Shown piece after piece: positions 1-9,315 of a stretch of 64,000 nt of DNA (the first letter of the stretch is position 1; every line of letters starts with the position of its first letter). Source of the DNA: Varibaculum cambriense. Lineage in GTDB: Bacteria; Actinomycetota; Actinomycetes; Actinomycetales; Actinomycetaceae. Location of the stretch: NCBI RefSeq assembly GCF_002848005.1, contig NZ_PKHX01000001.1, forward strand, positions 1 to 64,000. The letters are read 5' to 3'. The position numbers and the translations under genes are program-made. The notes below the pieces were generated by a model. It was given only the letters and a program-made list of their open reading frames with translations, searched no databases and had not been told where the DNA came from.

Positions 1-183
1 CAAAACGTTCCAAAATCATCAGCATCAAAAAAACAAAAAACAAGAAAAAACCAAAACACCCAACCAAACAGCCAGGCACCCCAGCTCAATCCCACACAAA
101 CAAAACAAAAAAACACACTATCGAGAACACAAACAACCAAACCACAAACCAACCAAACTGGCCGGTCAGGATTCGTCGCGAGC

Positions 184-220
184 AAAAAATAAGCGGCGGG
201 AAAGTTTTTCTCCCGCCGGC
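184..220 (-). terminator. Hairpin with T-tract, leftward
   Basis: Read on the minus strand, a GC-rich stem (GGCGGGA at 211-217 paired with TCCCGCC at 195-201) is followed by a T-rich tract at 185-192. This is the shape of an intrinsic terminator. It sits about 130 bases beyond the stronger terminator at 353-393, so it may be a back-up. Its GGCGGGAGAAAAA half also resembles one arm of the nested repeat family at 45.6 and 62 kb. Confidence 0.45.
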
Positions 221-352
221 CTCTGCGCTCGGCAACGAATACAAAGTTACCGTCCGGGACGGGTGGCGTCAAACCAGAATGCCCAAAAGTAAGGGAAGCC
301 ACAAAAATTTGTAGACAATCAGGCGTTTACCTGCGTAAACATTACCAAGCAT

Positions 353-393
353 TAAAAAAGCCGCCACCACGAAATCGATTTCATGGTGGCGGC
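353..393 (-). terminator. Intrinsic terminator of the aldose epimerase transcript
   Basis: A long inverted repeat at 360-393 (GCCGCCACCA and its complement flanking a GAAATCGATTTC core) is followed, on the minus strand, by six T at 354-359. It begins 33 bases after the stop codon of the gene at 427-1434. It is a textbook Rho-independent terminator for that gene and possibly for leuS upstream. Confidence 0.88.
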
Positions 394-426
394 TCTTAGC
401 GAAGAATCTCGGCAGTTACCGAAGAC

Positions 427-1434
427 CTACTGTCGGTTAAGAGGACTACGATGCTCCAAGGCAGCGTGAAATTCCTGTACCTGCCCCGGTCCTACCGTAA
501 TAAGTGCTTCACATTCTGGACGGTTAAAAGCATCAGTCATCGCCAGCAGTGGCTCTACCGCTACCGCGATGCCGCGACGATAGGCTAAATCCTGACCGGT
601 ATAGATCTGGAAAGACCCTAAGCCCAGCCCCTGGCGGGCATCAATTAACTCTACGGCAGTTTGAGAACCATCGACATGGTCAACTAAGGCGGTGGCCACC
701 CCATCTTCGGCTACCAAAGAGGTCATCCCCCAGTCAATGTCGCGGCGGTGCACCAGAGTAACTGGATAAGCTTGGGTAGAAAATCCTTTTATTCCTGGTT
801 TAGGGATCAGATTCTTATCAGTTTGGATACGAACTTGGGAAGGCACCGTGATCTTAGTAGTTTCCGAGCTACCTCCCTGACACACCAGATACGGGTGCCA
901 CCCCAAAGTAATCGGCGCGTCCCCCTCGCCGTTATTCATGGCCACGATATCTAGGGAAAGTCGATGGGGATCAGCAGAGAGGCGATAGGTAACTTCCACT
1001 TCTACCTCAAAGGGATAGGCCTCCAGTTTTGGTACCTGAACCTTCGCCCGCAAGAAATCTTCGCCTGACTCCACTAATTCAAAAGGTTGATCTGCTACCA
1101 AACCATGTATAGCCTGCGAGCCCCCTGCGATTTTTCCTGCGAAGTCATACTCGCGTCCTTGGAACCGATATTTGCCATCCCGCAGACGATTAGACCAGGG
1201 AACCATAATCGCATTCCGGAAACCGTCCATATTACGGGCCTCTACTTCGTCGCGGTAGCCGTCAAGGACGTGTACCGTACGCTGCTGTAGAGTATGCCCA
1301 TTATCGGGAGGTATCGGAACCTCCGAAATGCTTTGGAACTGGTCTTCTACCTGCCAATCAAGGACAGTTGCCCCGATTTTGGCTATCGACACCGAGTCAT
1401 TGCCCGCTTTCAGCGTCCAGGTTTCTTGGCTCAA
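427..1434 (-). CDS. Aldose 1-epimerase family protein
   Basis: This 335-residue protein belongs to the galactose mutarotase (GalM-like) fold. Such enzymes interconvert alpha and beta anomers of aldoses in the cytoplasm. Visible family residues are His110 in AIHGL, His180 in GWHPYL and Glu294 in AVEPLLAMTDAFN, which match the two catalytic histidines and the catalytic glutamate of the family. The start is a TTG codon (SQETW follows) with an AAGGAG ribosome-binding site at about 1440-1445. The gene lies 92 bases downstream of leuS on the same strand and ends at the terminator at 353-393. The substrate cannot be told from sequence; it could be a hexose-6-phosphate epimerase of the YeaD type instead of a true galactose mutarotase. 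Confidence 0.85.
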   Translation of the reverse strand: MSQETWTLKAGNDSVSIAKIGATVLDWQVEDQFQSISEVPIPPDNGHTLQQRTVHVLDGYRDEVEARNMDGFRNAIMVPWSNRLRDGKYRFQGREYDFAGKIAGGSQAIHGLVADQPFELVESGEDFLRAKVQVPKLEAYPFEVEVEVTYRLSADPHRLSLDIVAMNNGEGDAPITLGWHPYLVCQGGSSETTKITVPSQVRIQTDKNLIPKPGIKGFSTQAYPVTLVHRRDIDWGMTSLVAEDGVATALVDHVDGSQTAVELIDARQGLGLGSFQIYTGQDLAYRRGIAVAVEPLLAMTDAFNRPECEALITVGPGQVQEFHAALEHRSPLNRQ

Positions 1435-1526
1435 GTCTGCTCCTTAAAAATAAATCAAGGTAATGCCTTAAATCCCTTGTATACGAGTCTACAACTCCCA
1501 CATATTATCCAAGGCATTTATGCTTA

Positions 1527-4424
1527 TTATTTACTTTTCCTTATCACCACGTTCACCAATTTTGGTTCCCGTACGATCACTTTCAAAGGTTCACTTCCCG
1601 CAAGATTGCGCTTTACCACTTCAGTTTCCAGTGCCTGTTTTTCAAGTTCCTCCGCAGAAATAGATTGCGGTACCTGTAGACGGTACTTAACCTTGCCGTT
1701 AATCTGTACCACCGCAGTAATTTCCTCTTCTACCAGTAAGGATTCATCGGTTACTACCGGGAAAGGTTCACGCGCCAGCGAGGAGGAATGTCCCAGCTGT
1801 CTCCAAAGCTCCTCGGCAATATGGGGAGCAAGCGGAGAAATCATTAGCACCAATGCCTCCGCGGCTTCACGAGGAACCGCTTTCAGCGCAGTCAAATGAT
1901 TATTGAGCACAATCAGATCCGAAACCACCAGGTTAAGCCGCATTTCCCGGTAATCTTCGGTTACCGCCGCAATCGCCTTGGCCAGGGCACGCTGGGTTTC
2001 CAAATCAGGAGCGTCCTCGCTAACGGTAACTTCACCCGTGTGTTCATCGATCACGTTACGCCACAAACGCTGTAAGAAACGTTGGGAGCCCACCACTGCC
2101 CGAGTTTCCCAAGGCCGTGACATATCTAGCGGCCCCATCGACATTTCATATACCCGGAAAGTGTCCGCCCCGTATTCGGCACAAATATCGTCCGGAGTGA
2201 CGATATTCTTCAAGGATTTACCCATCTTGCCGTATTCGCGATTTACTGGCTCCCCTTCATAGGTAAACCCGTTAGCCTCATCGCCTTGAACTTCGGAAGC
2301 GGGCACGTAGGCTCCCCGCTTGTCTGTATAGGCATAAGCCTGGATATAACCTTGGTTAAACAGTTTATGGAAGGGCTCCAGGCTAGAGAGATGCCCCAGA
2401 TCATAGAGCACTTTGTGCCAAAAACGTGCATAAAGCAAGTGCAGAACCGCGTGTTCGACCCCGCCCACATATAGATCGGTACCTCCCGAGGACGCGCCCT
2501 CGCGCGGCCCCATCCAGTAACGTTCATTTTCCGGGTTAGCTAGGAAATCCTTTTCGCCCGGATCAAGGTAGCGCAGCTCGTAGCAGCAAGAACCTGCCCA
2601 GTTAGGCATCACATTAGTGTCCCGGTAATAGGTTTTTTTACCCTGTCCCAGGTCGAGTTCTACTTTTATCCATTCCTCGGCACGCCCCAGAGGAGCCTCG
2701 GGTGAAGAGTCAGCATCATCAGGAGCGAAAGTACGCGGAGAGAAGTTATCTACTTCCGGCAAATCCAGCGGCAGCATCGATTCAGGGAGGGCGTGTACCA
2801 CTCCGTCCTCGTCGTAGACCACGGGGAAAGGCTCTCCCCAGTAGCGCTGGCGGGAGAATAACCAATCACGCAGGCGATAGGTGGTGGTAGCTTCCCCCAA
2901 TCCCGCGTCCTCTAACCAGGAAGTTATTTTCTTAATGGCCTCGGCTTTACCCAAGCCGTTCAGAGAAATCTGGTCATTAGCCGAATTCTGGATAACCCCG
3001 TCTCCAATCCAGGCCGCATCTTTATCCGCATCTGGGGCGGGGGTAATCGTATAGATAATATCCAAGTCAAATTTCTTAGCGAAGTCCCAGTCGCGCTGAT
3101 CATGAGCGGGAACCGCCATAATCGCGCCAGTGCCGTACCCCATCATCACGTAGTCGGCGGTGAAAACCGGAATCGGACGATTATTGACCGGATTAGTAGC
3201 AAATAAACCGGTAAATACTCCGGTTTTCTCGTGGGAATCTTCCCCGCGTTCACTGTCGCTACGAGCAGCTGCCTGCTGTTGGTAGGCGCGCACTGCCTGC
3301 TGCGGATTTTCATATCCGCCCGTCCAGGCATCGCGAGTACCTTCCGGCCACTGGGCGGGAATTGCTAGCGCTCCAGCCGGAAGTTCACTTTGTCCCAAGC
3401 CGGAAAGAATCGGGTGTTCGGGGGCTACCACCATAAAGGTGGCTCCAAATAAAGTGTCGGGACGAGTGGTATAGACCTGTAGTTTTTCCGTATCTACCTG
3501 GAAAGTTACCGTGGCACCGTGGGAGCGTCCAATCCAGTTCTCCTGCATAGTGCGTACTTTTTCCGGCCAATCCAAAGTGGCTAGATCCTGAATCAGGCGG
3601 TCGCCATAGGCGGTAATCCGCATCATCCATTGCCGCAGATGCGAACGGAATACCGGGAAGTTTCCGCGTTCAGAGCGCCCCTCGGAAGTTACTTCTTCAT
3701 CAGCTAGTACCGTGCCCAATCCCGGACACCAGTTAACGGGCGCGTAAGAAAGGTAAGCCAGGCGGTAATCTTCGAGGACGTCCTCGCGCTGCTTCGCACT
3801 TAATTCACTCCACTTCGCTCCCTCGGGTAGAGGCTTTTCCCCGCTGGAAAACTTTTCAATCAGCTCTTGAATAGGACGAGCCGCGCCTTTGCCTCCATCT
3901 GGGCGGGTAGCCTCCGGGTCGTACCATGAGTTGAAAATCTGCAAGAAAATCCACTGTGTCCAGCGATAATAATCCTGATCAATAGTAGCGAAAGAACGTC
4001 GCTGATCATGGGAGAGCCCAATGCGCGCCAACTGGCGGTGCATAGTGGCGATATTCTCGCTAGTAGTTTTCCGAGGGTGTTGCCCGGTGGTTACCGCATA
4101 CTGCTCCGCGGGCAAACCAAAAGCGTCATACCCCATGGTGTAGAGGACGTTCTTCCCTTGCATCCGCTGGAACCGTCCCGTGACATCGGTGGAGATATAG
4201 CCTAGCGGGTGTCCGACATGCAGGCCTTTTCCGGAGGGGTAAGGGAACATATCCATTACGAAGAAAGGATCTTTCTTAGCCAGGGGGCCGGCTAGGGAAC
4301 CCACCGGGTTATCGGCATTGAAAGTGCCGTGGTCTAACCAGTATTTTTGCCATTTTTCCTCGATCTGACCTGCCATCTGGGCGGTGTATCGATATGCCGG
4401 TATATCGCTAGCGCTATTGCTCAT
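1527..4424 (-). CDS. leuS: Leucyl-tRNA synthetase
   Basis: A class I aminoacyl-tRNA synthetase of 965 residues, normal for an actinobacterial LeuRS. It charges tRNA-Leu in the cytoplasm. The HIGH signature is present as HVGH at residues 69-72 after PYPSGKGL. The KMSKS loop reads KMGKS near residue 732. A large inserted editing domain (roughly residues 240-450, with TTRPDTLFGATFMVVAPEH) lies between. The start codon is ATG, preceded by AAGGGAG about 10 bases upstream. It follows ftsQ on the same strand after 144 bases, the position where ftsZ usually stands in actinobacterial dcw clusters. No T-box-like leader is visible. Confidence 0.97.
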   Translation of the reverse strand: MSNSASDIPAYRYTAQMAGQIEEKWQKYWLDHGTFNADNPVGSLAGPLAKKDPFFVMDMFPYPSGKGLHVGHPLGYISTDVTGRFQRMQGKNVLYTMGYDAFGLPAEQYAVTTGQHPRKTTSENIATMHRQLARIGLSHDQRRSFATIDQDYYRWTQWIFLQIFNSWYDPEATRPDGGKGAARPIQELIEKFSSGEKPLPEGAKWSELSAKQREDVLEDYRLAYLSYAPVNWCPGLGTVLADEEVTSEGRSERGNFPVFRSHLRQWMMRITAYGDRLIQDLATLDWPEKVRTMQENWIGRSHGATVTFQVDTEKLQVYTTRPDTLFGATFMVVAPEHPILSGLGQSELPAGALAIPAQWPEGTRDAWTGGYENPQQAVRAYQQQAAARSDSERGEDSHEKTGVFTGLFATNPVNNRPIPVFTADYVMMGYGTGAIMAVPAHDQRDWDFAKKFDLDIIYTITPAPDADKDAAWIGDGVIQNSANDQISLNGLGKAEAIKKITSWLEDAGLGEATTTYRLRDWLFSRQRYWGEPFPVVYDEDGVVHALPESMLPLDLPEVDNFSPRTFAPDDADSSPEAPLGRAEEWIKVELDLGQGKKTYYRDTNVMPNWAGSCCYELRYLDPGEKDFLANPENERYWMGPREGASSGGTDLYVGGVEHAVLHLLYARFWHKVLYDLGHLSSLEPFHKLFNQGYIQAYAYTDKRGAYVPASEVQGDEANGFTYEGEPVNREYGKMGKSLKNIVTPDDICAEYGADTFRVYEMSMGPLDMSRPWETRAVVGSQRFLQRLWRNVIDEHTGEVTVSEDAPDLETQRALAKAIAAVTEDYREMRLNLVVSDLIVLNNHLTALKAVPREAAEALVLMISPLAPHIAEELWRQLGHSSSLAREPFPVVTDESLLVEEEITAVVQINGKVKYRLQVPQSISAEELEKQALETEVVKRNLAGSEPLKVIVREPKLVNVVIRKSK

Positions 4425-4568
4425 GGACTATTTTCTCCCTTCATTTCTCCCTCAAAGCCTACCCCATTGCGGACGCTCCCCAATTTTCACGGTGAGAGAA
4501 TGGAATCGGTTGCAAAAATTTTATTTACCGCTGGTGAGCGTAGTTTTCCGTTACCTGCAAAGCGATCC

Positions 4569-5456
4569 TTATCCGATTATGGTGGGATGGGCGTAATCGG
4601 TGACGTTATAGACACTGCCTTCGCGTTGCAAAAGTACTGACAGCACCTGGGCTTTCTTTTGATTATCTGTACTGGCTCCCCAGATAACTTTTTGCTCTGA
4701 ATTCAATTGCAGCTCTATATTTTCCGGTCGTGCCGCTTGCGCCTGCTTAGTTTTCTTTTTAATCTCCGGCGGCAACGATTCCACCACGCTAGCTGCCGAT
4801 TTCAAACAGTCACGATTATCGTTTGCCCGGCAAGAACTCGCTATCGTTACCAAATTTGATACTTCGAATCCCTTAGCCGGAAATACGTTCCCCTCTAGAT
4901 CAACCAATGATCCTTGCGCAGTTTTAGCCACCGGAGTTCGCAGCGTCAAATGCACCACCATCCCGCGGGGAAACTCCCGGCTAACCCCTATTTCTTTAAT
5001 CCACGGATTCTCTTTTTGCAGCGTAGCGGCAACCTGACCCGTAGGTACCCGCATCAAGGGTTTTCCTGCATAGGCCGACAGCTCTTCTTTTACCTGCTGA
5101 GCGGAAACTTGTGCGCTAGCGCCTACAATTCGCGTCTTGTCCGGATCATAGGCAAAAACCGGGGAAAGCCAGAACAGATACCCCAATGCCACTATGATTA
5201 CCACGATGAGCGCCCCGATACCGCCGCGGCGCAGTCGCTTACGCCGCTTTATCTGCGCGATTTCTTCGCGTCGCTGCGCCAACCCACTGGAAATCACTGC
5301 CCGGTCTTTCGAAGCTAAAGTAACTTTCCGGGATTGCGGCAGAGACACCGCTTTTTCTCCTCTGTTTGCCTGTCGCCGATTAGTACGTCCTCGAGTATTT
5401 TTGGATACTTCGGTGGCTTTAGCCCGGCGCGAAAAAGAAGATTTGCGGGAAGTCAC
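4569..5456 (-). CDS. ftsQ: Cell division protein FtsQ/DivIB
   Basis: Bitopic division protein of 295 residues that links the early and late divisome parts through FtsL and its partners. It has a long basic cytoplasmic N-terminus (residues 1-78), one membrane segment at about 79-98 (GGIGALIVVIIVALGYLFW), then a POTRA domain from about 105 to 175 and the FtsQ beta domain. The start is GTG and overlaps the murC stop codon as GTGA at 5453-5456, indicating translational coupling. It is the last gene of the dcw operon; ftsZ is not next to it. Confidence 0.92.
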   Translation of the reverse strand: MTSRKSSFSRRAKATEVSKNTRGRTNRRQANRGEKAVSLPQSRKVTLASKDRAVISSGLAQRREEIAQIKRRKRLRRGGIGALIVVIIVALGYLFWLSPVFAYDPDKTRIVGASAQVSAQQVKEELSAYAGKPLMRVPTGQVAATLQKENPWIKEIGVSREFPRGMVVHLTLRTPVAKTAQGSLVDLEGNVFPAKGFEVSNLVTIASSCRANDNRDCLKSAASVVESLPPEIKKKTKQAQAARPENIELQLNSEQKVIWGASTDNQKKAQVLSVLLQREGSVYNVTDYAHPTIIG

Positions 5457-6865
5457 TGCCCGAACCTCTGGGTTAAAACCTCTAAAATCAGCCCACCGGC
5501 CGCGGTCACATCCCCCGCTCCCACCGTTAAGATCAAATCTCCGGGCTCAGCCGCATTAGCGAGCATGCGTGCCGCCTCATCCCGATCCCCCAGATAGGAT
5601 CCTCGCTGCATTTTTTCCGTGATTAACCGGGAAGTTACCCCCGCGATTGGATCCTCGCGTGCCCGGAAAATATCGCACACAACCACTTGATCAGCCATAT
5701 CAAGAGCCCGGGCAAAACGGGGAGCAAAATTGCGGGTACGCGAATACAGATGCGGCTGGAATAACACTAGAACGCGTCCTCCCCCGGCTGCCTCGCGCGC
5801 CTGGTGCATCAGGGCTTCCACTTCGGTGGGATGATGGGCGTAATCATCGATTACCCGGATCCCTCCTACTTCACCTTTGGTTTCAAACCGACGCGCGGTT
5901 CCCTCGAAATCCCCTAAAGCCTGAGCAATCTCTGGCGCAGAGAAACCCGCAACTTGCGCTCCTAAGAACACTGCTGCCGCATTTAATAGGTTATGCTGCC
6001 CCGGCATCGGCAGGCGGACGGCGGTAGTTTTCCCCGCCACCGTGAAATTTGCAGATACCGAGGTAGTATCTTCCACCAGCGGTTTAATCAGGCAAAACTC
6101 ATCCAAGTGCAGGGAAGGTTTCTCCACCCCATAACCGAGGATCCGCATGCCAGGGGCAGCGGAGTCAGCTGGCATAGCTTCCCGGCGCTGAACCAGCTGG
6201 CGACAACCGGGATCATCAGTACAAACAATCAGCGTTCCCCCTGGTTTAATACAGTTGCTGAAATCAAAAAATGCCTCCGCGAACTTTTCTGCTGATCCAT
6301 AGTTATCGAGGTGGTCGGGCTCAATATTGGTAATAATCGCCACCTGGGGGCGGTAGTTCAGGAAAGAACCGTCAGATTCGTCGGCCTCGGCAATAAAATA
6401 CTCGCCTTTACCCAGATGGGCTCCAGTTTGGTAATGACGGACTATTCCTCCCACCGCAAAAGAGGGATCTGCTCCCAGCTGGGAAAGAGTTTGCGCCAAC
6501 ATGCCAGAAGTAGTGGTTTTACCATGTGCCCCCGCCACGGCCACGAACTTCCGGTCGGCCGCCGCGAGCGCCAGCGCCTGGGAGCGATGCATAAACTTAC
6601 AACCGGCGGCTTTACCCGCCGCGAATTCCGGATTACTAGGGCGAATTGCACTGGAATAAACAATAGTCATGTCGGGGGTAATCAGCTGCGGGCGGGTACC
6701 CACCCAACATTCGACTCCCAGATCCCGTAGTTTCTTTAAGTTATCGGATTCGTTTTGATCCGAACCGGTCAGTTCCCAGCCACGCGCCGCAAAAAGCTGC
6801 GCAACCACCGACATTCCGGCTCCCCCAACCCCGATAAAATGGTATTTTTTCTCGCTCATCGGCAT
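5453..6865 (-). CDS. murC: UDP-N-acetylmuramate--L-alanine ligase
   Basis: Cytoplasmic Mur ligase of 470 residues that adds L-alanine to UDP-MurNAc. The N-terminal Rossmann motif is IGVGGAGMS (residues 11-19). The ATP-binding P-loop reads AGAHGKTTTSG (residues 111-121). The conserved DDYAHHP motif of MurC follows in the middle domain. Its start overlaps the end of murG by 10 bases and its stop overlaps the ftsQ start. An alternative start two codons in (MSEKK) would change little. Confidence 0.97.
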   Translation of the reverse strand: MPMSEKKYHFIGVGGAGMSVVAQLFAARGWELTGSDQNESDNLKKLRDLGVECWVGTRPQLITPDMTIVYSSAIRPSNPEFAAGKAAGCKFMHRSQALALAAADRKFVAVAGAHGKTTTSGMLAQTLSQLGADPSFAVGGIVRHYQTGAHLGKGEYFIAEADESDGSFLNYRPQVAIITNIEPDHLDNYGSAEKFAEAFFDFSNCIKPGGTLIVCTDDPGCRQLVQRREAMPADSAAPGMRILGYGVEKPSLHLDEFCLIKPLVEDTTSVSANFTVAGKTTAVRLPMPGQHNLLNAAAVFLGAQVAGFSAPEIAQALGDFEGTARRFETKGEVGGIRVIDDYAHHPTEVEALMHQAREAAGGGRVLVLFQPHLYSRTRNFAPRFARALDMADQVVVCDIFRAREDPIAGVTSRLITEKMQRGSYLGDRDEAARMLANAAEPGDLILTVGAGDVTAAGGLILEVLTQRFGQ

Positions 6866-7977
6866 ACTTCCTTAGCGATTTGTGCCAGTTTCTCCGCGGC
6901 ATCGATTCCCTCTTCCGGGAGTGCTCGCGACATTTGTTGCAAACGTTCTGGCGACAACAGTAAGGGCACTACCTGTCTGGTAACGAAATCCGCATTAAAC
7001 TGGGCGTTATCAACTAGCAGCGCACCTCCACTTTTTACCGCGTCTTCGGCGTTAAGACGTTGCTCGCCGTTCCCAATCGGTAGTGGTACATAGACTGCCG
7101 GTAATGCTAAGGCGGTCATCTCCGCCACCGTACCGGCACCGGAACGACAAACCACCAAGTCCGCGGCGGCTAGTGCCCTTTCCATATCCACCAGGTAATC
7201 TAAAACCCGATAACGCGGCTTTAAAGATTCGGGAAGAGCCTGGCGCACCGACTCATCTTTATCTTTGCCAGTTAAGTGAATTACCTGGATATCTTCCGGC
7301 AACTGTGCCGCCGCCTCCTGCAAAGCTTGGTTTAGGGAAAGTGCTCCCAAAGATCCCCCAGTGACCAGCAAGGTTGGTAGCTGCACACCTAGATCAAAAG
7401 ACTTTAGAGCCAGCTCCCGCTGACGTTTTTGTTCCGACCGATCGTGACGTTTTTTAGCCAACTCCGCTATTTCGGGTCGCAAAGGTAACCCGATGCAAGT
7501 GGTTCGCCCCTGCTTGGCCTTAAGTTTCGTGGAGGGAAAAGTTAAAGCTACCACTTTGGCCCACCGTGCCCCTAACCGGTTGGCCAAGCCGGGACGAGCG
7601 TTTTGTTCATGGATTACCAGCGGTACCTGTGCACGCCGTGCCGCTAAATAGGCAGGAGTGGAAACATAACCTCCAAAGCCGATGACTACTCCCACCTTCT
7701 TCTTTTGGATTAGCGATTCTATCTTCTTTACCGTCTCCCGCATCCGGCTGGGAATAGTAAAGAACTGCAAAGAAGGACGGCGCGGCAACGGTATCCGGGG
7801 GATATAGTGCAAATCGAAGCCGGCAGCGGGTACTAGCTCGGTCTCTTTGCCTTCCCTAGTACCGATAATCGTAACCTTCCAGCCTTGATCTCGCAGACAG
7901 CGCGCCGCAGCCAACAGCGGGTTGACATGACCGGCGGTTCCCCCTCCGGCTAAAAGTACCGATCTATTATTTTCCAT
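6856..7977 (-). CDS. murG: UDP-GlcNAc:undecaprenyl-PP-MurNAc-pentapeptide GlcNAc transferase
   Basis: GT-B glycosyltransferase of 373 residues that turns lipid I into lipid II at the inner face of the membrane. The N-terminal GGGTAGHVNPLLA motif (residues 11-23) is the MurG signature. The C-terminal half has the donor-binding VTGGSLGA and CRSGAGTVAEM motifs. The gene overlaps ftsW by 11 bases and murC by 10 bases in the leftward operon. Confidence 0.97.
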   Translation of the reverse strand: MENNRSVLLAGGGTAGHVNPLLAAARCLRDQGWKVTIIGTREGKETELVPAAGFDLHYIPRIPLPRRPSLQFFTIPSRMRETVKKIESLIQKKKVGVVIGFGGYVSTPAYLAARRAQVPLVIHEQNARPGLANRLGARWAKVVALTFPSTKLKAKQGRTTCIGLPLRPEIAELAKKRHDRSEQKRQRELALKSFDLGVQLPTLLVTGGSLGALSLNQALQEAAAQLPEDIQVIHLTGKDKDESVRQALPESLKPRYRVLDYLVDMERALAAADLVVCRSGAGTVAEMTALALPAVYVPLPIGNGEQRLNAEDAVKSGGALLVDNAQFNADFVTRQVVPLLLSPERLQQMSRALPEEGIDAAEKLAQIAKEVCR

Positions 7978-9313
7978 CGCGTTTTTCCAATCTGACGGCT
8001 CTGCTAGTACGCAAATATTTTGGCCGGTGAGCTACGGCTGCAGCTACTCCTGGCTCTGCTCGCAAGTAGCTTAAAAGCACCCCCATTTGTATTAGGGTTG
8101 CCAGCGCCGTAGAGCCTCCAGAAGAAATCAGAGGCAGCGGCACTCCTACTACCGGTAGGAACCCGATCACTACCATGATATTCATGAGTGCCTGTACCAC
8201 TAGCCACCCCAAAGTTCCCGCAGCACAAAGTCGGGTGGTCTGGTGGGTAGCATTGATGATTAACCGGCTCAGTACCCAGGCGAGCAGCCCGAAAATTACC
8301 AACACTAGAAGGGTGCCGAATAGTCCGAATTCTTCACCCAAAATTGCGTAAATAAAATCGGTATGAGCTTCCGGCAAATAATTCCACTTTTGGCGAGAGG
8401 CACCCGGCCCGACTCCGGTTAGTCCCCCGGTTCCCAATCCCCACTTGGCACGCAGGGGCTGCAGACCAGAACCCGTAGGATTAGCTTGGGAAGGATGCAA
8501 GAAAGAAAGCACCCGATTCCTGCGGGAAGAAGAACTCAGTACCGCCCCGACTGCGGCCACAGACAGCAGACCTATCCCTATCCCGAGCCAACGCAGAGAA
8601 ATCCCGGCGATTAGTAATACACACAGCAAAATAGAAACGAAAATAAGCAGGGTTCCCATGTCGTGACCTGCCATTACCGTGGCCACAATAACTATAAAAG
8701 GCAGCCCGACCCATTTGAAAAGGTCACCAAGAGAATCTATTCGGCACCTGCCACTACTGAATACCGTGACTAGCAGCAAAATAAAGGCTACTTTTAAGAA
8801 CTCTGAAGGCTGTAATACCTGGTTAATACCGGGAATATAAACCCAGTTGCGGTTGCCACCTTGACCGCGCCCCAGCGAGGTAAACACCGCTAACTGACCG
8901 GCAATAGCCAGCGGAAATATTACCGTTAACGCAAATTTTTCAAAGAAACCCGCAGGTAAACGCGATATGAAGATCATTGCGGCGAAACCCACTGCCATAA
9001 TTAGCAGGGGGCGTGCCACTCCCCAATAGGGATTGGTACCGGCAGACAGCTCCAGGATTACCGAGGCAGAAAACTGCATCATTAATCCAATCACCGCTAA
9101 CGCGATGATCAAGAACCACAGCATTTGGTAGTTGAATAACGGGGTATGGGTGATAGAACGCCACAGGTTCAGGAGTTTGCGTTTACCCTCCGGGTTATCC
9201 GATCGGAAAGACTCTGCGCGTTTAACTTCAATCCGCGGAATTTTTTTCCTGATTTTAGCGGCTGTGCCCTGAGAAGAATTTTTTTTATTTCCGGTCGATG
9301 CCCGCGTCACCAT
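7967..9313 (-). CDS. ftsW: SEDS-family peptidoglycan polymerase FtsW
   Basis: Polytopic membrane protein of 448 residues of the SEDS family, which polymerises septal glycan from lipid II together with a class B PBP. A basic cytoplasmic N-terminus of about 60 residues precedes around ten membrane segments. Family motifs visible are the AGHDMGTLL stretch, TGVGPGASRQKWNYLPEAHTD (the large extracytoplasmic loop) and the GEEFG motif. The ATG start is preceded by GGAGGG. The position between murD and murG favours FtsW over RodA. Confidence 0.93.
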   Translation of the reverse strand: MVTRASTGNKKNSSQGTAAKIRKKIPRIEVKRAESFRSDNPEGKRKLLNLWRSITHTPLFNYQMLWFLIIALAVIGLMMQFSASVILELSAGTNPYWGVARPLLIMAVGFAAMIFISRLPAGFFEKFALTVIFPLAIAGQLAVFTSLGRGQGGNRNWVYIPGINQVLQPSEFLKVAFILLLVTVFSSGRCRIDSLGDLFKWVGLPFIVIVATVMAGHDMGTLLIFVSILLCVLLIAGISLRWLGIGIGLLSVAAVGAVLSSSSRRNRVLSFLHPSQANPTGSGLQPLRAKWGLGTGGLTGVGPGASRQKWNYLPEAHTDFIYAILGEEFGLFGTLLVLVIFGLLAWVLSRLIINATHQTTRLCAAGTLGWLVVQALMNIMVVIGFLPVVGVPLPLISSGGSTALATLIQMGVLLSYLRAEPGVAAAVAHRPKYLRTSRAVRLEKRDGK

Positions 9314-9315
9314 AG

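Larger units (their letters stand above)
1..426. other. Non-coding 5' end of window
   Basis: No convincing gene is seen here. Bases 1 to about 165 are almost devoid of G and poor in T on the plus strand, with runs of A and C. This is followed by a hairpin near 193-220 and a strong leftward terminator at 353-393 that ends the aldose epimerase transcript. The first tract would be a C-rich, G-poor RNA if transcribed rightward, which is the composition of a Rho-utilisation region. That is inference, since the upstream gene lies outside the window. Confidence 0.6.

Noticed and set aside
1294..1899. Open frame of 201 codons on the plus strand over the leuS end
   Set aside because: It is antisense to leuS and the epimerase gene, which are strongly supported; no family features.
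4425..4568. T-box or other riboswitch before leuS
   Set aside because: The leader is only 144 bases, and neither a T-box sequence nor an anti-terminator pair is visible.
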